Of a stretch of 64,000 nt of DNA, positions 45,180-58,400 are shown piece by piece; position 1 is the first letter of the stretch, and every line of letters begins with the position of its first letter. The notes beneath the pieces are model-generated. The model was not told where the DNA came from and did not search any database. It saw nothing but the letters and a program-made list of their open reading frames with translations. The DNA is taken from contig OX104129.1 of assembly GCA_944470555.2 (NCBI GenBank), positions 50,377,998 through 50,441,997 on the forward strand. Direction: 5' to 3'. The position numbers and the translations under genes were made by a program. Source of the DNA: Heterobilharzia americana. Taxonomy: Eukaryota > Platyhelminthes > Trematoda > Strigeidida > Schistosomatidae.

Positions 45180-46145
45180 ACTCAACGACTTAGCACGAGC
45201 TCAGATAACAAACGATAAACCACATCTGCAAAAACTGGCTTTCCACTCACAATAGATAGCGTAGGGTTTGGAAATGATACCGATCACATTGAAAATGGAT
45301 ATCCTAAGTCAATAAACGACTTCCTAAAGATGTCAAGTACCTTACACGACAGTAATCTATTAAACATCCTCAGACATAGGATAAACGAACTTTAGTGGTT
45401 TAAACGTAAACTCGGTATGATATCAAATCTGACAGATATCCCAAACCGCATTGTCAAGATGGGAAGAACAATAAGGAATAAGTTTTGAAGTAGACAAATA
45501 AATCAGTGAAAAATGCTAATTTTGCATGTTGAGATCAGGAATAGTCTTATGAGACGCATTCAAGAAACCTTTGTTACTTGTGCATTATCACCGAAAAACA
45601 AACCCAGGAAACTTCTGAATGGTTGTAATTGACTTCAACTTGATAATACCTCGAACCATAATCGTGATATGACTCAGAATGAAGATGGTGGTTTGGTGTT
45701 CTCTGAAAACGATAAAATACCAAATCTCAAAGATATCTCAGAAATAGCCAACCAATTGCTTCGTCCTTTCGGAATCAGAGTGGCACACAAGCCAACGAAA
45801 TCATCACACAGCATGTTGTGCAAACTAAAGGATCCATTGCTAAAAGAAGACGGCAAAAATAATCTACAAAACCAATTGCAAAAATTATTCACAGCACTAT
45901 GTTGCCTAGTCAAGCCATCAAATTGCTCAAAGAATTCATGAACACCAACTTGCAGTAAAGCGACATGCGCGACCTTCTTGGTTTCAATGTATCTAGACAA
46001 TCAAGATCACAACTTCGACTAGAAGAATGTAGAAATCCTCCAAAGAGCGGGTTCGGAAGCTGCAAGAGAATCTCTAGAGCATAGCATTTAAACCAAATGT
46101 CAATCAACAGACATGTGGATAGGGACCCGATCTATAATCTACTTA
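45180..46145 (+). mobile_element. Penelope-like element relic (linker + GIY-YIG endonuclease)
   Basis: The frame 45669-45941 reads ISEIANQLLRPFGIRVAHKP, TKSSHSMLCKLKDPL, the hinge found before the PLE endonuclease. The GIY-YIG signature is scrambled (NLQNQLQKLFTALC). A shifted frame from about 45945 gives HQLAVKRHARPSWFQC, and a further shift gives KERVRKLQENL and KPNVNQQT, the HELAVKRH ... xAREFLEAW ... xNxINRHI end of the domain. Upstream 45180-45660 probably holds decayed RT sequence but shows no clean motif. Confidence 0.75.
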
Positions 46146-46149
46146 GAAA

Positions 46150-47150
46150 GAAAACAATCACCCATCAACCAAGAGTGAATTGACCGGACAAATCAATAAT
46201 GATGCACAATATGAAAACAACAAACAGCACAGTTTCACTCCAACAAAGAATATCAAATGACGTGAGTGAAGGCAATTTAAGGTCGAAGAGGCCATGGTCT
46301 GATAAGAAAATTTCTTCCCCAACTTACGATTAAACAACATCCAGGGTCAATAAAAATACTATCTAAACATCCGTGTAATATCCGAAAATACTTCACTTCT
46401 TTATGAAGCTAGAGCTGAGGATGTCAATAAGCCTAGTGATGAAACGTTCAAGACAAAATATCGAACCTCAAAGAACATCAAACCGCCATCAGAGCTTCAT
46501 GTATTATACTATGATCCCTACTTTACGTACGAGGTTTTATGGTACTAACCGAATGAAGTACGTGAAGTCTTAAACTAGGAACAACAGTTTCTGGGTAGAG
46601 TACATAAGCCAGTAAATCGCACTATCTGTAAGTCAAACATCACAAAACGTTACTATAGACTACCATACAAATGAAAAAAGTAAGCCAAGATGTTCAAAAT
46701 CAATGAACGGAAACATTAAGGGATATGACTAAAAACCAATCACTGGTAAAGACATATTTGCTTCTTTTCAAAAGATTGAATATTGTATACTGACAAGACA
46801 AAGCTCACTTAGCACTCTTCAGAATACCGGTCAAAAGTAAGACAACTTTAAACCAACTTTTGGAGATAACCAGTGAAATTAATAGGAAGAGATATCTGTG
46901 CGAACAATTGTTTTCGATAACCTTTTTATGCACTACAGTTAAAAATTGTACTCTACTATGTGAGATAATAAATAGTGCTAAAGTGAGCTGACTTTTAGAA
47001 ACAGGAAGTTAGTAACTAATTTACTGTTCAAGTGTCAGATATAAGGTTAGCAAGAACGACTAAAAAACTCAATCACCAAGAGCATTTGTATGCATCTTTA
47101 CATCCTTAACCCCACAGTTATAGTGATACAGACGGAAGGAAAAACAGGTT
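46150..47150. other. Unassigned stretch
   Basis: No coding relic or repeat family was assigned. Confidence 0.35.
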
Positions 47151-47154
47151 AGAA

Positions 47155-49015
47155 GTATTCACAACTTTGCCTTTACTTTCCAGCAATAGAATAGACAGGA
47201 TGGCTTCAGCGCGATCACCACTGGTCTTGATTTTTAGCCACAGAGTTGCATGATCTCTTGAAGCCTATCCACGAAGCTGTGGGGTACTGTGAGATAATAT
47301 CCCAACACAACTATTTTAGATCTTAACGTGCCACGTCATATGCAGACCTCTCCCCGTTCCCAAACATCCGGGACCAGAAAACAATGAGCGATACGGGAGT
47401 CAATGGATCAACATTAGTAATAAATGTCCAAGCATCTGAGGTCTTTGCTTCAAGGTGATTTCACTTAGTGAATGATCTCTATCACGACAACCTGCCTCAG
47501 AATTATTCACACAGTTTCCACTGCATCCGAGCAATCCTCCGAAGGCAACGGTGATCGAATGCGTAAACACTTCAAACAGCCCCAGCTGGCAGAGATCAGG
47601 TTTTACAGACGAGGGGCAGAACATCTCAAAGCCACACGCTGTACATCCAACTTCTTATAGCCACACGAACTCCATGAAAGTGCCAAAGCCGCGTGCGCTC
47701 AGCGCATGCAAGTGACCTCCAATATAAGATTGGGAATCCTATTGGTTACACCACTGGTACTCTTTCAACTACTCAATTTGCACTCAGCCGGACTCCATGC
47801 TTTCATACAAGTGAGATCGCAGGTACAAGCTCTTGATATCTTTGTAAAAGCACTCTTCAATTAGACGATACAAAGCGTGCCCCACACTTTTGGAAAACGA
47901 TCGCTAAGTGATTAGGTGTGGCTGATATGACCTGTATGTCATTGCACAGTAAAACGACATCCGCATACTCATGATCCAAATTCACGTAGCAGATCTGCAC
48001 CACCACCACGCACACTTCTTTAGAGCTGCCTTGAGAATGTCATCAATGGCAAAGCTAGAGAGGAGTGGTGAAATCACACATCATTGTGTAGTCTTGCCTA
48101 GTTCAGAACAATGAGGAGCGGTTGCATATCATCGCTAAATGAGGCGTTATTTATGAGTTTGAGACATAAAGAAACAAAGATTGTTAGCCTGCGATACACG
48201 CGACAGTGATGAAACAGCTGGAGGTAAGTGAACAGTGATTAAGGCGTCTATGATCTGAACACATGCCAGCATACTCTTCGCGATCAGCTTTTCATGTTTC
48301 CTGAAGCACCCAAGAAGAATGATGGCAACAACTACTTTAGGTGCTAGTTGTAGCAGACTGATATGTTACGTAGATGTTTTTCACTATGGATACAATGATG
48401 AGGTCATCCCACAGTGAAAGAATACTCTTCACTTGACATACCTTGTAAAACAAGATCATTAGCACCCAGATTGGTCTGCTCCATCTCTAGAAACATCCAC
48501 AAGTAAGCTGCCTGGGTAGCGTGTCTTCTGCAGCTTGGTACCTGGAGCTCCTTCTTGGACGGTGCTTCGTCGTGGTTCGGTATTAGCTGGTCACGGGACG
48601 AAAGGCAGGAACATCAACGTTAATGGGGTAAGCCAAATAAACTGCTTTTCCAGGAGCCCGAACCAGGGTTTCAGGCATCTAAGACGGTTGATTAGTATGC
48701 TCCAAGAGATTGCCGTACTGACACCAGACTTCTTACTACCTTTGGCAAAGATCAGCTGGAATAGCTCCTGAATATTACAGGCATTCTTTATAAGGCTTCA
48801 TGGTCCTTACATACGTGTTAGATGATTTTTCAAGTAAAGCACTTATGAGCACTACTGAAATCGTTGTTCAACAACATGAACCAGCAAGCGTTAAGAAGTT
48901 GCAAGGACCTAACAAACACTGGTTAGCAGCCAAGCATTCTTCGAAACCACAGGCAGCTCCACTACCTTCTCATGAACTCTTTCGTGTCTCACGCATACTG
49001 GTGCATACTTTTTAA
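47155..49015 (-). mobile_element. LINE-A relic, longest copy (RT domain)
   Basis: Minus strand, scattered over frames, from right to left: ELFQLIFAKGSKKSGVSTAI (48.77-48.71 kb), LLEKQFIWLTPLTLMFLP (48.63 kb), a decayed RT front, SFAIDDILKAALKK (48.05 kb), a YADD box decayed to YADV before VLLCNDIQVISAT (47.95 kb), LAIVFQKCGARFVSS (47.88 kb), VLLQRYQELVPA (47.84 kb), FDHRCLRRIARMQW (47.55 kb) and the terminal GFKRSCNSVAKNQ (47.25 kb). Over twenty frame changes or stops make it an old copy. It extends at least 1.8 kb; a continuation to about 49.3 kb is possible. Confidence 0.8.
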
Positions 49016-50390
49016 AACTCAAATGAACAACCGCAAGCGACTATTTTGATTTCGATGCCACACGCGGATATTTGTATATGGCAAACTGAACTGAGTTCTT
49101 TTCCGTAGTTCTTTCTGTAGGCTGGAGATGAGATCGAAGATCTTATGTTCAAAAAGGCCCCACCAAACATTATTAAACATTGCATGTTGTAAGGCAATAT
49201 CAATGCCAGAAGCTGTAAATGTAACAACTTGGACAACAAAACAGGTTCACCACAGCTTCGTATAGTGGACACGTGCGTCAGTTAACGACTCAGGATTAAT
49301 CGTCATGATCATCGGGCTTGTGCTCTAACTGACGAATATTACTAAAGACATAAAGCTCATCCTCAGTCTTAGGTAAAAAAGATATCTAAGCCACCCGCAT
49401 AACATGTGTTATCAGTTTTGCAGATTTCCAGGAGTTTTACGAAAAGAGGCTGGATCCAAACTCAAAATAAATCACTTGATAACTCTACGAAAAATTAGTA
49501 GCCAACCTAAACAAGTAATTAGAAGGAACTTACTTTAACATTTTTCAAGTTGGTTTTCTCCAAACTCCAAGCGATACGGTTATTGATGACTCTAGGCACA
49601 GTTCTGAAACTTGTCTGAACAGAAGATAAGGCTATAACGTTATAAAGGAAAGGATGAGGAGATGAAAGTAAGCAAATCCAACCACCTACTGAAAACTGAA
49701 ACTACAGGTTCGCCCTAAGGGTTGAAGTTGGTGCGAGAACTTAAAACATCATGTCCAATATCCAATTCCAGTTATACCCACTACTATAAACCAACTAATT
49801 TCTTCGCGGTTCTTTGTAGATTTTGCGACGTTTTTTCAGGCATTATGTGTGTTCCAGTGCAGCACACCTATCCACTCGCCTTCTGTAACTCTTTCAGCAG
49901 TGATAGTGAGAGAGTAGGAAACTGATAATTTCTAATGTTTCGCATCTAGTTCGTGAGGCTTGGTTCATGTTTCTCGGTTCCCTTCTGTAATGAGGAAAGA
50001 AACCCTCTCTGTTTCTGCTTTTATCATCACTGAGTGAGTGTTTTTGTGGTTAATTATTGCAATTTGTAGATTGACTGGGGAGTTATGGGTTGCGATTAGC
50101 ACTAGGGATCTTTCTTAACTCCAGTCTGCATAGGTGCCTGAATGGGAATATAAAGAGAGTAGTTAAAGGTTTGTGGGAGTTACCCAAAAGGTAGAAGTGG
50201 ATAGTATGCATGTAGTCGCTAGAGGAGAGTTAGTAGAAAATGTAGATATGTCAACAAGAGAGGTGGTGGGTGGTCAGAAAGAAGGAAGTAGTGGTAGACC
50301 AAGGAGGTTAGCAAGATACTTCTTTGGTGTACCATGCAAAATAACGCAACTGCCTAACCACCTTTTGAATGAGTCTATTTAAGTGTGAGC
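49015..50390. other. Unassigned stretch
   Basis: No domain was recognised. The left part may be an upstream remnant of the LINE-A copy, and the right part (49.7-50.39 kb) the 3' UTR of the CR1-like relic that follows; this is inferred from position only. Confidence 0.3.
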
Positions 50391-50394
50391 TCCC

Positions 50395-52480
50395 TTATGT
50401 GCTATCCTGATGGGGTTTCCCGTGATGACCACCGCGTTGCAGGCAAAGCTTGCTTGTTTGCGTGACTTGCCTGATGGATGATCTTGTGGCCAAAATTAAG
50501 TCGCCCATCTTTCTGTGATTGCCCAAGGTGAATATGTTGAAATGCTTCAGCCCGATTTCTTTGCAGACAGTTGTTTTCTCAAGGATATCGGAGTCTCCCT
50601 TGAGCACTGGGAGTGCCGGCGTATTGAAGACCTCTCGGTGAGGCCGTACGCTGGAGTTGAAAACTGAAACAATTCGGTGGTAAGAGCACCAGGCCGCCTA
50701 CGTGGCGAATAAAAATTGGTGTCCGCTGTAGCGGCCATTTCTTTGCAGTTGGAGTTGGTGTTCAAGGTGTCCGAAAAGTCAAGCCCAACATTTGTTTCCT
50801 TCGGCACTGGCGACGGTACGGTTGCTCAAATCGTATTGGAATCCGGTTGCCCTCGCTCCATAGATACTGGTGTACATTACTTTGCACTTTCCTTGGTTGA
50901 AGCTCAAGTCACTTCCCGACAGCCAGAGCCCGGGTTGCTGCAGGTCATTTAACAGTGCCGCGCAGTGGGCCTCTTCGTTTACTATGCCCTACATTTCAGT
51001 ATCATCAGTGAAAAACAGAATGGGTGATGATATGTTGTGTGGCAGATCTTTGATGAGCGGGAGGAACAGAATTGGTCCCAGGGTTGCCCTTTTGGATACC
51101 CATGACGTCAATAGTCTCCACTCCGACTGCATTATGCTTACCTTCGTGCAGAACTGCTTGCCTTCTGGGTACCTTTTGAATGGACAGAGTGGAGGTTCTT
51201 TTATACCTTCGGATATGATCTCATGAAGCAGGGCTATGGGTGCAACACTGTCAAATGCTTGAGCTAGGTCGAGACAAATAACATGTGCTGGTTTTCCGCT
51301 TCCCCATCTGGCAGTCCACTTGTCTCAAGCAGTCAGCAAGCTGGTGATACATGAATGACCTCCCGAGAAATCATTTTGAGTGATTACTGCGCGATTACCA
51401 AGACAAAGAGGAGGATGGGTACACATATTTTCGGTGAGATGATCATAGTTCGTCAGGACGTAGTCCAGGCGTGGTGCATTTCATCCAGACACCCTGCCGC
51501 CTCTGGGAGACGAGCAGCCATAACCGTATTCTTCAGCTTCTAGTTGAAAGATCTGGCGTGCCTCCCTTCCATCTCGAGAGAGACGGATGGTACCAAAGTC
51601 TCCGATGATGAATACGGAATCACAGTCTGCGAAGAAATTCACCAAGATTCCCTTGATGACCATTTCCTTCTGGTTATGGCAGCCAGTGCGGGACTGATAC
51701 ATGACCCCGAGCAGACTTTCAATATGATAAAAAGCGGAGTAGGACCACAGAGATTCCGGGAGCCGATTTACAACCACATCGGTGACCAACCTTGTCTTTA
51801 AACAAGAGCTTACTCAGAGCGCCACCCCCACCTCCCTGAGTTCCCCATCCCCGCTAAACGGTTCCAGGCTAGTGACATGTATCTCTTCGTCGGAAATGTC
51901 CGGTGAGAATTGAGATTCTGTGACAAATGTGATTTCAGAGTGCGGATGTTCGCGGAGCGTCCTCACCTCTGTTGCTTGTCCTCTTCTTCCTCCAACGCTG
52001 ATGCATACACGTGTTGGGGTGTGGCTGCAGAAAGAAATGGACTGGCTGCATAATTCATTGGGGGAAGGGCTTACAATGTCGTGTCTAGTTCACCAGTCCC
52101 CATTGGGCTGATATCGCCCCGTTTTCGGTGCTTCGCCCTCAGATTGCGTGAGGACTGCAGTAGCATAGGCTTTGGTACTCCATATACCTGACTCACTTGC
52201 TTGTGACAACCAATGACTCCAAAAGTCTTGCGGGCTGCCATCTCTCTTCTTGCCTGGTGGGTCTAGGCTTGCTGTCACACATGCTTGTGGAGCCACTGAT
52301 GCGTTCTTTTCCGTTATACCATGCATGCAGAACGTCTGTGGGGAAGATACCTGGGTCGAATAGGGTGGCTAGTGGTCTGGGAGTTGGAGTGAGCCTCGGA
52401 TGTGCTGGTTTCGGCGGTTTGCTGCCACAGTTAGCTGGCACATTGTCGAGGCCAATGACTTCAAACTCGAAGAAATAAAA
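50395..52480 (-). mobile_element. CR1/Perere-like LINE relic (endonuclease + RT)
   Basis: Minus strand, right to left: a possible N-terminal region (52.44-52.1 kb) rich in Pro/Thr; endonuclease pieces VTSLEPFSGDGELREVG, TDVVVNRLPESLWSYS and, near 51.6 kb, VFIIGDFG, the GDFN-type endonuclease motif with Asn lost; RT block A GKPAHVICLDLAQAFDSVAP (51.30-51.24 kb); RATLGPILFLPLIKDLP (51.1 kb, the QGSVLGPxLFLLFINDLP block); FFTDDTEM (51.0 kb, a YADD variant); LWLSGSDLSFNQGKCNV; and a tail with HIHLGQSQKDGRLNFG-type residues to 50.4 kb. Several frame breaks and stops show decay. Confidence 0.85.
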
Positions 52481-52484
52481 GCTG

Positions 52485-53055
52485 TAGATCCAGACAAAGG
52501 GATGAAACTACAAACTGATTATTCACTCAGATGGTTTAAAACGGCAACACAAAACATCACCTGTTTGGCTTCCGAATTCAAAGCCAAGGACCAGAATTTC
52601 ACACAGTGAAGAGAAAGATTAGTGAAGTTATCTGAGGCTGCTGCGGTTTTGTGGACTGATATAATTCACATCGAGTGAATATTGAAGGTGAAACGGAAAT
52701 CTTGATAGCGGCAGTATCCAAACAAGCGGCCTTATGATTACCAGCTCGAAGCTATGCCGAATGGGCCAGGAGACCCAGCTGCTGACCACGCCCTAATTTT
52801 ATGCCAGTCACCAGAGATCTTGCCTGACTGCTTTGCAAATGTGTAAAAGATAACTGCCCGCCTACCACAACGACACTGGTCACCCAGGTGAGCCTTCTCA
52901 TCCTCAGCAAAATCGAGCAGAATTGGAAAGGCTGATGGCCATATGGTCTTACAATAGGATTGTTAGAGATTATCATTGTTTTTCGTGCCAATATTATTGA
53001 TAAGTAGTGACGATTCAAGGATCAGACTCCGTGTAAATGAAGGAAAAGTGAGAAC
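52485..53055. other. Unassigned stretch
   Basis: Open frames on both strands (for example 52400-52609 plus, ending KAKDQNFTQ) have no recognised domain. It may be a retroelement remnant. Confidence 0.3.
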
Positions 53056-53059
53056 TGCC

Positions 53060-53230
53060 GGACACCTGAAGCCCGCGGTTCAGCTAGTAACGTAATGAGT
53101 CAATAACCAGGAGGCCGCTGGTTCGAATCCTGCCGCGGCACAAGTTTTCTTCTACCTTCAAAGCTAACCCCCTGTCAATAAGTATAGTTACAAACCATGG
53201 CTATTAAAGCACGTTTCATCTACTGAAACG
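53060..53230 (+). repeat. tRNA-like SINE, family D, copy 2
   Basis: Consensus box B CTGGTTCGAATCCTGCCG (about 53119) with a box-A-like CAGCTAGTAACGTAATGAG (about 53083), followed by AAGTTTTCTTCTACCTTC and CAAACCATGGCTATTAAAG. It shares its body with 1.90-2.03 kb. A mature tRNA is ruled out: the 5' acceptor strand is missing and the T stem has a mismatch. Confidence 0.6.
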
Positions 53231-53234
53231 ACTT

Positions 53235-56200
53235 GGTTGTACCTTGGCTTGCACTTTCACTTTAGGCGTTGTGCTTCCATACCTCCGATAATAATGAAAT
53301 TTGTTCTTGAAGAAACAGGTAAGCACCATCTTAATAGGCATGAATAACTTACCATATAATGGTAATATATTTCGAGTAATGATGAATTACATGGTTCCCT
53401 ATGACGGGTAACCTCAATCTTCACGTTCCGTCACTAGAGGATATAAGCGCAGCATGTTTATGTGGTGGAGTGTCCAAGAGGAATACGTATACGAGATTTC
53501 ACAGGTTCGAAAAGCGGAAGTATGATCTTCACATTAACGAGGCAAACCGGGATTTATATCCGGGCGTTACATGCATTACCTTGAGAAAATTAGGGTTTGA
53601 AGCTAATACTTTCACTGTAACAGTTTGTACTTTCTATTTGGGATGAGGATGAAAAGTTCATGAGGGAATGTATGCACAAGATGTTTATTCAGTGCGTCTC
53701 ATTGGCGGTTCCAGAACTGTACAATTTACGTATGCTCATACCAGTCCACATTAAAAATTCATAATCTTGCTGAATATTACGACCGAGAGCTAAATATGTA
53801 CATCCCTCAACTTCATCAACCAGAAGTATTGGTTTTGTTTGAATACTTCAAGTGGACTTCCAGAATATCTTGTCCGCCATCTTCCGCATGTGGCGAAAAC
53901 CCCGTGGTCGGTAAGTGTCAGACCTTCCTGGTCACGTTCGTAATGAATAAATCCTAAGCTTTGATAATTATGAAGTCGCAGCCGAATGAACTTCCTTTGT
54001 TTCTGTTCGAAAGGGATTCACACACCTATCAAAAATGCGGTTTTTCAGGACATGAAAAATTTCAAGGATTAGCTTAGGCTGCCACAATTCAGGACAAAAT
54101 TCCACTTTTGTGCTGTATAACTAGAACTAAAAGCGGGCTGGTGTGAGTTGCTAAATATCCGTAGACGTTGAAAATGTTCGGTCATCCTCAGATCCGTTCT
54201 CGTTCTTCCGTATTCTCAAGGCAATGGACGTTGCGCTTTAAACCGTTTCTGGTTAGTTTAAGGCCCAAGTCTTCAAACGGGTCCAGTCGAGCCCTCGGAA
54301 ATGTGTTCCAGACCTATTTTGCCTTCCTCTTACCGGAAAGAAAGTCTTCATCTTCAGACTTTAGGTCAGTCAGAATACAGCTGGTTAAGATCCGATGGAA
54401 ATTCCTGTGATCCAAAGCCCGAAAAATATTCTGAAATTATAGTCAACTCGTTGATATATTTCTATACTTCTCTCACAGTGCACGATGTGGGGCGTAGATG
54501 GACCAACGTACTTGCACCCTCCGCCACCCGTGAGGCTTTAACTTCTGCTTCTTCAAGCTGTTATACGCCATGTGCTTGATTTCTTAAATGTACAATGTTG
54601 AGTTTTCCAAGAATAAATTCAGTCACATTGTTCCGCTTTCGAATGCAAAAGACAGTGATACAGCTTTCAGTAAACGTTTTTGCCCATAAACACATCAAAA
54701 TAAGTTGGAGATGGCCCCAAAATGCCCCTCCGATGTGAGCTCAGGTCAAACCTTGAGGTCAGATGACCAAATCTTTCCTCCACAGTCTCATGACCTAGGT
54801 AAGTAAGAGGATTTCTGACGACGTTTCCTCGAGCAAGCCGCTGATGGATATTAGAAGGCGAAGAGTCACTGATAAAAAACCTTCACTGAGACATTCTTTA
54901 TACCAGACTAGAGAAACATTCGCAAGAAATCTAGATATGGTACTATGTGAAAACGATGTGAACCAGCCGATGAGCCTTCGGCTAACCACAGCCAGCTTCT
55001 GCATATGAATGGAGCATTCACAGTTCACACGAACAATCGCTTTAGAAAAGTTTTGACGGACGATATCGATCTTTTTCCACTATTAGAAATACCAAGAAAC
55101 ATACGAATTGATAAGTGATGAAAGCTGAGCGAAGTAAAACTTCGATGTTTAAAAGCCCATATCTGTGTCTGCTAATGGCTTCGAATCAGCTGTCAACAGG
55201 GACTATGACAAACACTTCTTTTAATCAAATTAAGTAACTGGGCAACCAACTTTTAGGGTCATATAGGCACTCACTGAAAAGCTGTGTACCGTGAGGCGAG
55301 CATCAACGTCAGCACAGCCTGAGACATCTGACGGGTTCTGTTGCTTATTTAACACTGAACTTCCGCCTCGATTTACTTATAGGGGTGCCACATTCTGCAA
55401 TAATTTAGGAAGTATAAAGATTTGCTTCCCGCTGGATTTCGGACGCTTCATGGTGGACCGAAAGCGAGCGTTCTTTTCAGAAAATAGAGCATAACACAGC
55501 ACAAACGCCCAACAAGTCTCATACCTCCAAGGAATCCAGGAGATTTGTCTCATGAAGAAACGGCAGACGTGCTACCGCAAGTATATCGAAGTGCATTATG
55601 TTGAATGTGTTTTGATCTGTTCCTGTAATGTATTCAAAACCACTGACCACTCATTTTGTTTAACTTCATTCAATTTGCTTGTACAACCATATTTAAGCAC
55701 TTCTTTCGCTTAGTGTTAGAATTGTGTTTCGTTTTGGACAGAAACTGCAGTAGCCGTTAAAACCGAAGGTTTGTAATTAAGTTTTGTACATATATTTTGT
55801 TGTAAAGAACAATTTTTGCAGGGTTCACTAACTGTTTGAATATACATTGGTTGTTTGGCTACCAACTGTTTTGCATTGAGCCGGTTTCGCCTTGGGTTTC
55901 GGGAGCTCTAAAAATTCGTATCTTCGTTACTTGCTAATCGGCGGGTTTGAAGCAACACATCAACTTCTTTTTAGAGTCGAATATAAGTTTTTGGATATCG
56001 TGGAAGAATTTTATGACGACTGGGTCAAGCATTTGTGCAAAGTTAACAAGGAATGTGAACAATCTATACTCTCTTCCCTGACACAAGACCAGTCAAAGTG
56101 AATTTTTTTAGTTTGAAGCACATTCTCACAGATTTAACAACACGCGTGCTCATGTGTACGCTACCACTAAGCAGTGTTACAGAAAAACACTTCAGGACTT

Positions 56201-57685
56201 TAGAAATGAGTGCCAACCTTCGACCGAATAGAAGTGTGATTCAGCAACGATTGACGGTATCAGTCACTGACAGGGTACTAATGACATCACTAAGAAACAA
56301 TATTAAGCTACCGAATGCACATATGAAGGTAATGGCAATTCAGCCACACCTTCTTAAAGCATTTTCACCCTGAATATACGACGATACACTGTTCGTACAG
56401 TATTGAATAGCTTTTATGCGAGCTATATGTTTCCGTATAGTAAGTAATATTAATCCCTATTAAATAAGTCCCGGAAAATGTGTTGAATGTTAACGAAATT
56501 CGGTGCGTCAACAGCACAACGGCAGCCCATTTAAACGTTGGGCCACCAAACGCTTTCCACCAGATACATTTCATCAAGTTCTTCCTTTTCTATTTATTTG
56601 AACCTTTTAACTGTGTCATTTAAGGGCATCATGTACCACCGGACGTTTTTAGAATGTTTTAAAGCCGCGGTTTTCCAGGCCAACAACCAAAGAAAGGGAA
56701 AACGTTAAAAATAAACTTATAAATACGTGAAAACACAATGCATTACTGTCTTGAGGACACCTATGTCAGTTCGCAGGTTCCTGTACCGGCTGATTTTCTA
56801 TTCATTCATCACTTCAGGCCAGACGCTAATGTAATATCAGCTGACCGTTTCCCGTTATCGCCTTTAATGCTGTTATCATTGAGACTTTTCAGGTACAATA
56901 ATTATCTCGTTTGGAAGTGGTGTGCCGAGAACGAAGTTGTTGAAATATTGCACGCTGAGAACTTCATACTGTACCAAACATGTTATAGGAATAAAGCGAT
57001 TATTATTATCATTGCTAGAGTTCCCAAACAACGGTAGCATGGAAGTGCTAGGTACTGCATTCGTTTCGGTGGACTAGCCAGGGTTTGACGTTAAGAAATA
57101 AGCTTACCGCTCGGAGAAAAATAAAGCTTGAGGCTATCAAATCCACCTCTATGCCCGTCAAATTTCGCTTGTCAATAATAGTGGAGAGCTCCAGCAAGAA
57201 CACTCGCACTGTGATTTTATCTTTCATTAATGAGCGCACAATTATCAGTTCTATCCATTTGCGCACCAGTTTACACCAAAAATTGATAATCTTCCAGTAT
57301 CTCACGAATGCAGCTCAAAATACAAGCCAATGTAAATACCAAGTACATTTATCTGGATACATCGAGGTGATAGTCAGTATTTAATGTCTGCCACTGATGT
57401 CACTCATAAACAGGAGGTCCGCCTTACTGCGTTCAGCTATACCTTGGGGTTCAATGCTCTTTGAGAGTAATCGCCTTGTGGCGTGCACGGAGAGCCCTAG
57501 CTCACAATGTCATTCTTACGTTCTCTTTCGGATTGTGCCCGGAAGCCATGGACGCATCTTGTCAGCAACCTGGTGGGCGATAGGTTGGATGATTTTTCGC
57601 CAACTTGTAAAACAAATCCCAGGTTTTGATGGTCAACTATTTGTCACTCAAAGGGTCCTAACCTTTTTCTACATCAGTAGCACCC
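53235..57685. other. Long unassigned stretch of mixed composition
   Basis: Slightly more GC-rich than the left half. Short open frames at 53401-53646, 55291-55494, 55892-56101 and 56098-56373 (plus) are not recognised. On the minus strand, 53.93-53.76 kb reads PILLVDEVEGCTYLALG after MRKMADKIFWKST, faintly like the region after the YADD box of a LINE RT. A GCGATTATTATTATC tail at 56997-57011 resembles a LINE 3' end. Most of it is probably old retroelement DNA. Confidence 0.3.
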
Positions 57686-57689
57686 ACCG

Positions 57690-58400
57690 GGCCCAGTGGC
57701 CCACCCTGAAGTAACGCTACACTTGGGTGATATTGCACTGCAGGTATACAACACTGTGAAAGACCTCGGAATCACTTACTCCAGAAGTTTGACTTTTACG
57801 GAGTATGCAGACTCAGTAGTTTCCAAGGGCAGAAGACTCATCGGTCTTCTACACAGAAACATACTCATACCTGAGGCAAAACTTATACTGTACAAGGCTA
57901 TGGTTCGCCCAATATTAGAGTACTGCACCGTTATCTATGGTAGCATGAATGTGTCGGACAGAATTCGAGTAGAGAACATTCAACGGAACTTTACTCGGCG
58001 CCTACTAATACATAACGAAGGACTTCCTTACGAAGCAAGATGCAAAAAACTAGGACTAGAATCACTCTGGCTGAGACGCCTGAAGCTCAACTTAACACTT
58101 CTTTTTCGTCTTTTATTTACAAACCCTAAAACGAAATGTGCTGTCACTTTTAAAACAACACAGGCATATAATCTGCGTAATAGCGAGAACATCATCCCAA
58201 TAAATAAGTATCGCTCAAAACTTCGATGTAGGTTTTTCATAACGCAATACAGTATGCTGTGGAACAAACTTCCCGCTCCTATACGAGCATGCCGTTCGCT
58301 CGGCCAGTTTCAACGACTACTTAGTAAATTCCTCCTATCTAACGAATCTCATCAATTCGTTGACGGCCAAACCACAAACGGTAATGCCATGCACTAAGGT
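57690..58400 (+). mobile_element. CR1/Perere-like LINE, C-terminal RT region, 233-codon open frame
   Basis: This uninterrupted frame corresponds to the segment after the RT catalytic core of CR1-clade LINEs: VTLHLGDIALQVYNTVKDLG (about residues 6-25), VVSKGRRLIGLLHRN (about 43-57), LILYKAMVRPILEYCTVIYG (about 63-82), VENIQRNFTRRLL (about 92-104), then the thumb-like C-terminus SMLWNKLPAPIRACRSLGQF (about 190-209) and LLSKFL. The stop at 58397 is natural for the family. No catalytic domain is found upstream in frame, so it is 5'-truncated. The frame is well preserved compared with the minus-strand CR1-like relic at 50.4-52.5 kb. The ATG at 57696 is not a true start. Confidence 0.88.

Noticed and set aside
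45674..46000. 108-codon minus-strand open frame
   Set aside because: It is a shadow of the plus-strand Penelope-like coding relic.
48190..48235. GATGAAACAGCTGG resembling the 3' half of a hammerhead
   Set aside because: There is no CUGANGA core or stem II partner upstream, and the sequence lies within the LINE-A relic.
49722..50382. Small plus-strand frames as host genes
   Set aside because: No domain, signal or splice structure was recognised. They lie at the 3' flank of a minus-strand CR1-like relic.
53075..53145. Possible functional tRNA gene (box B GGTTCGAATCC)
   Set aside because: The T stem has a T-T mismatch, the 5' acceptor strand is absent, and the body matches a repeat at 1.9 kb, so it is a SINE.
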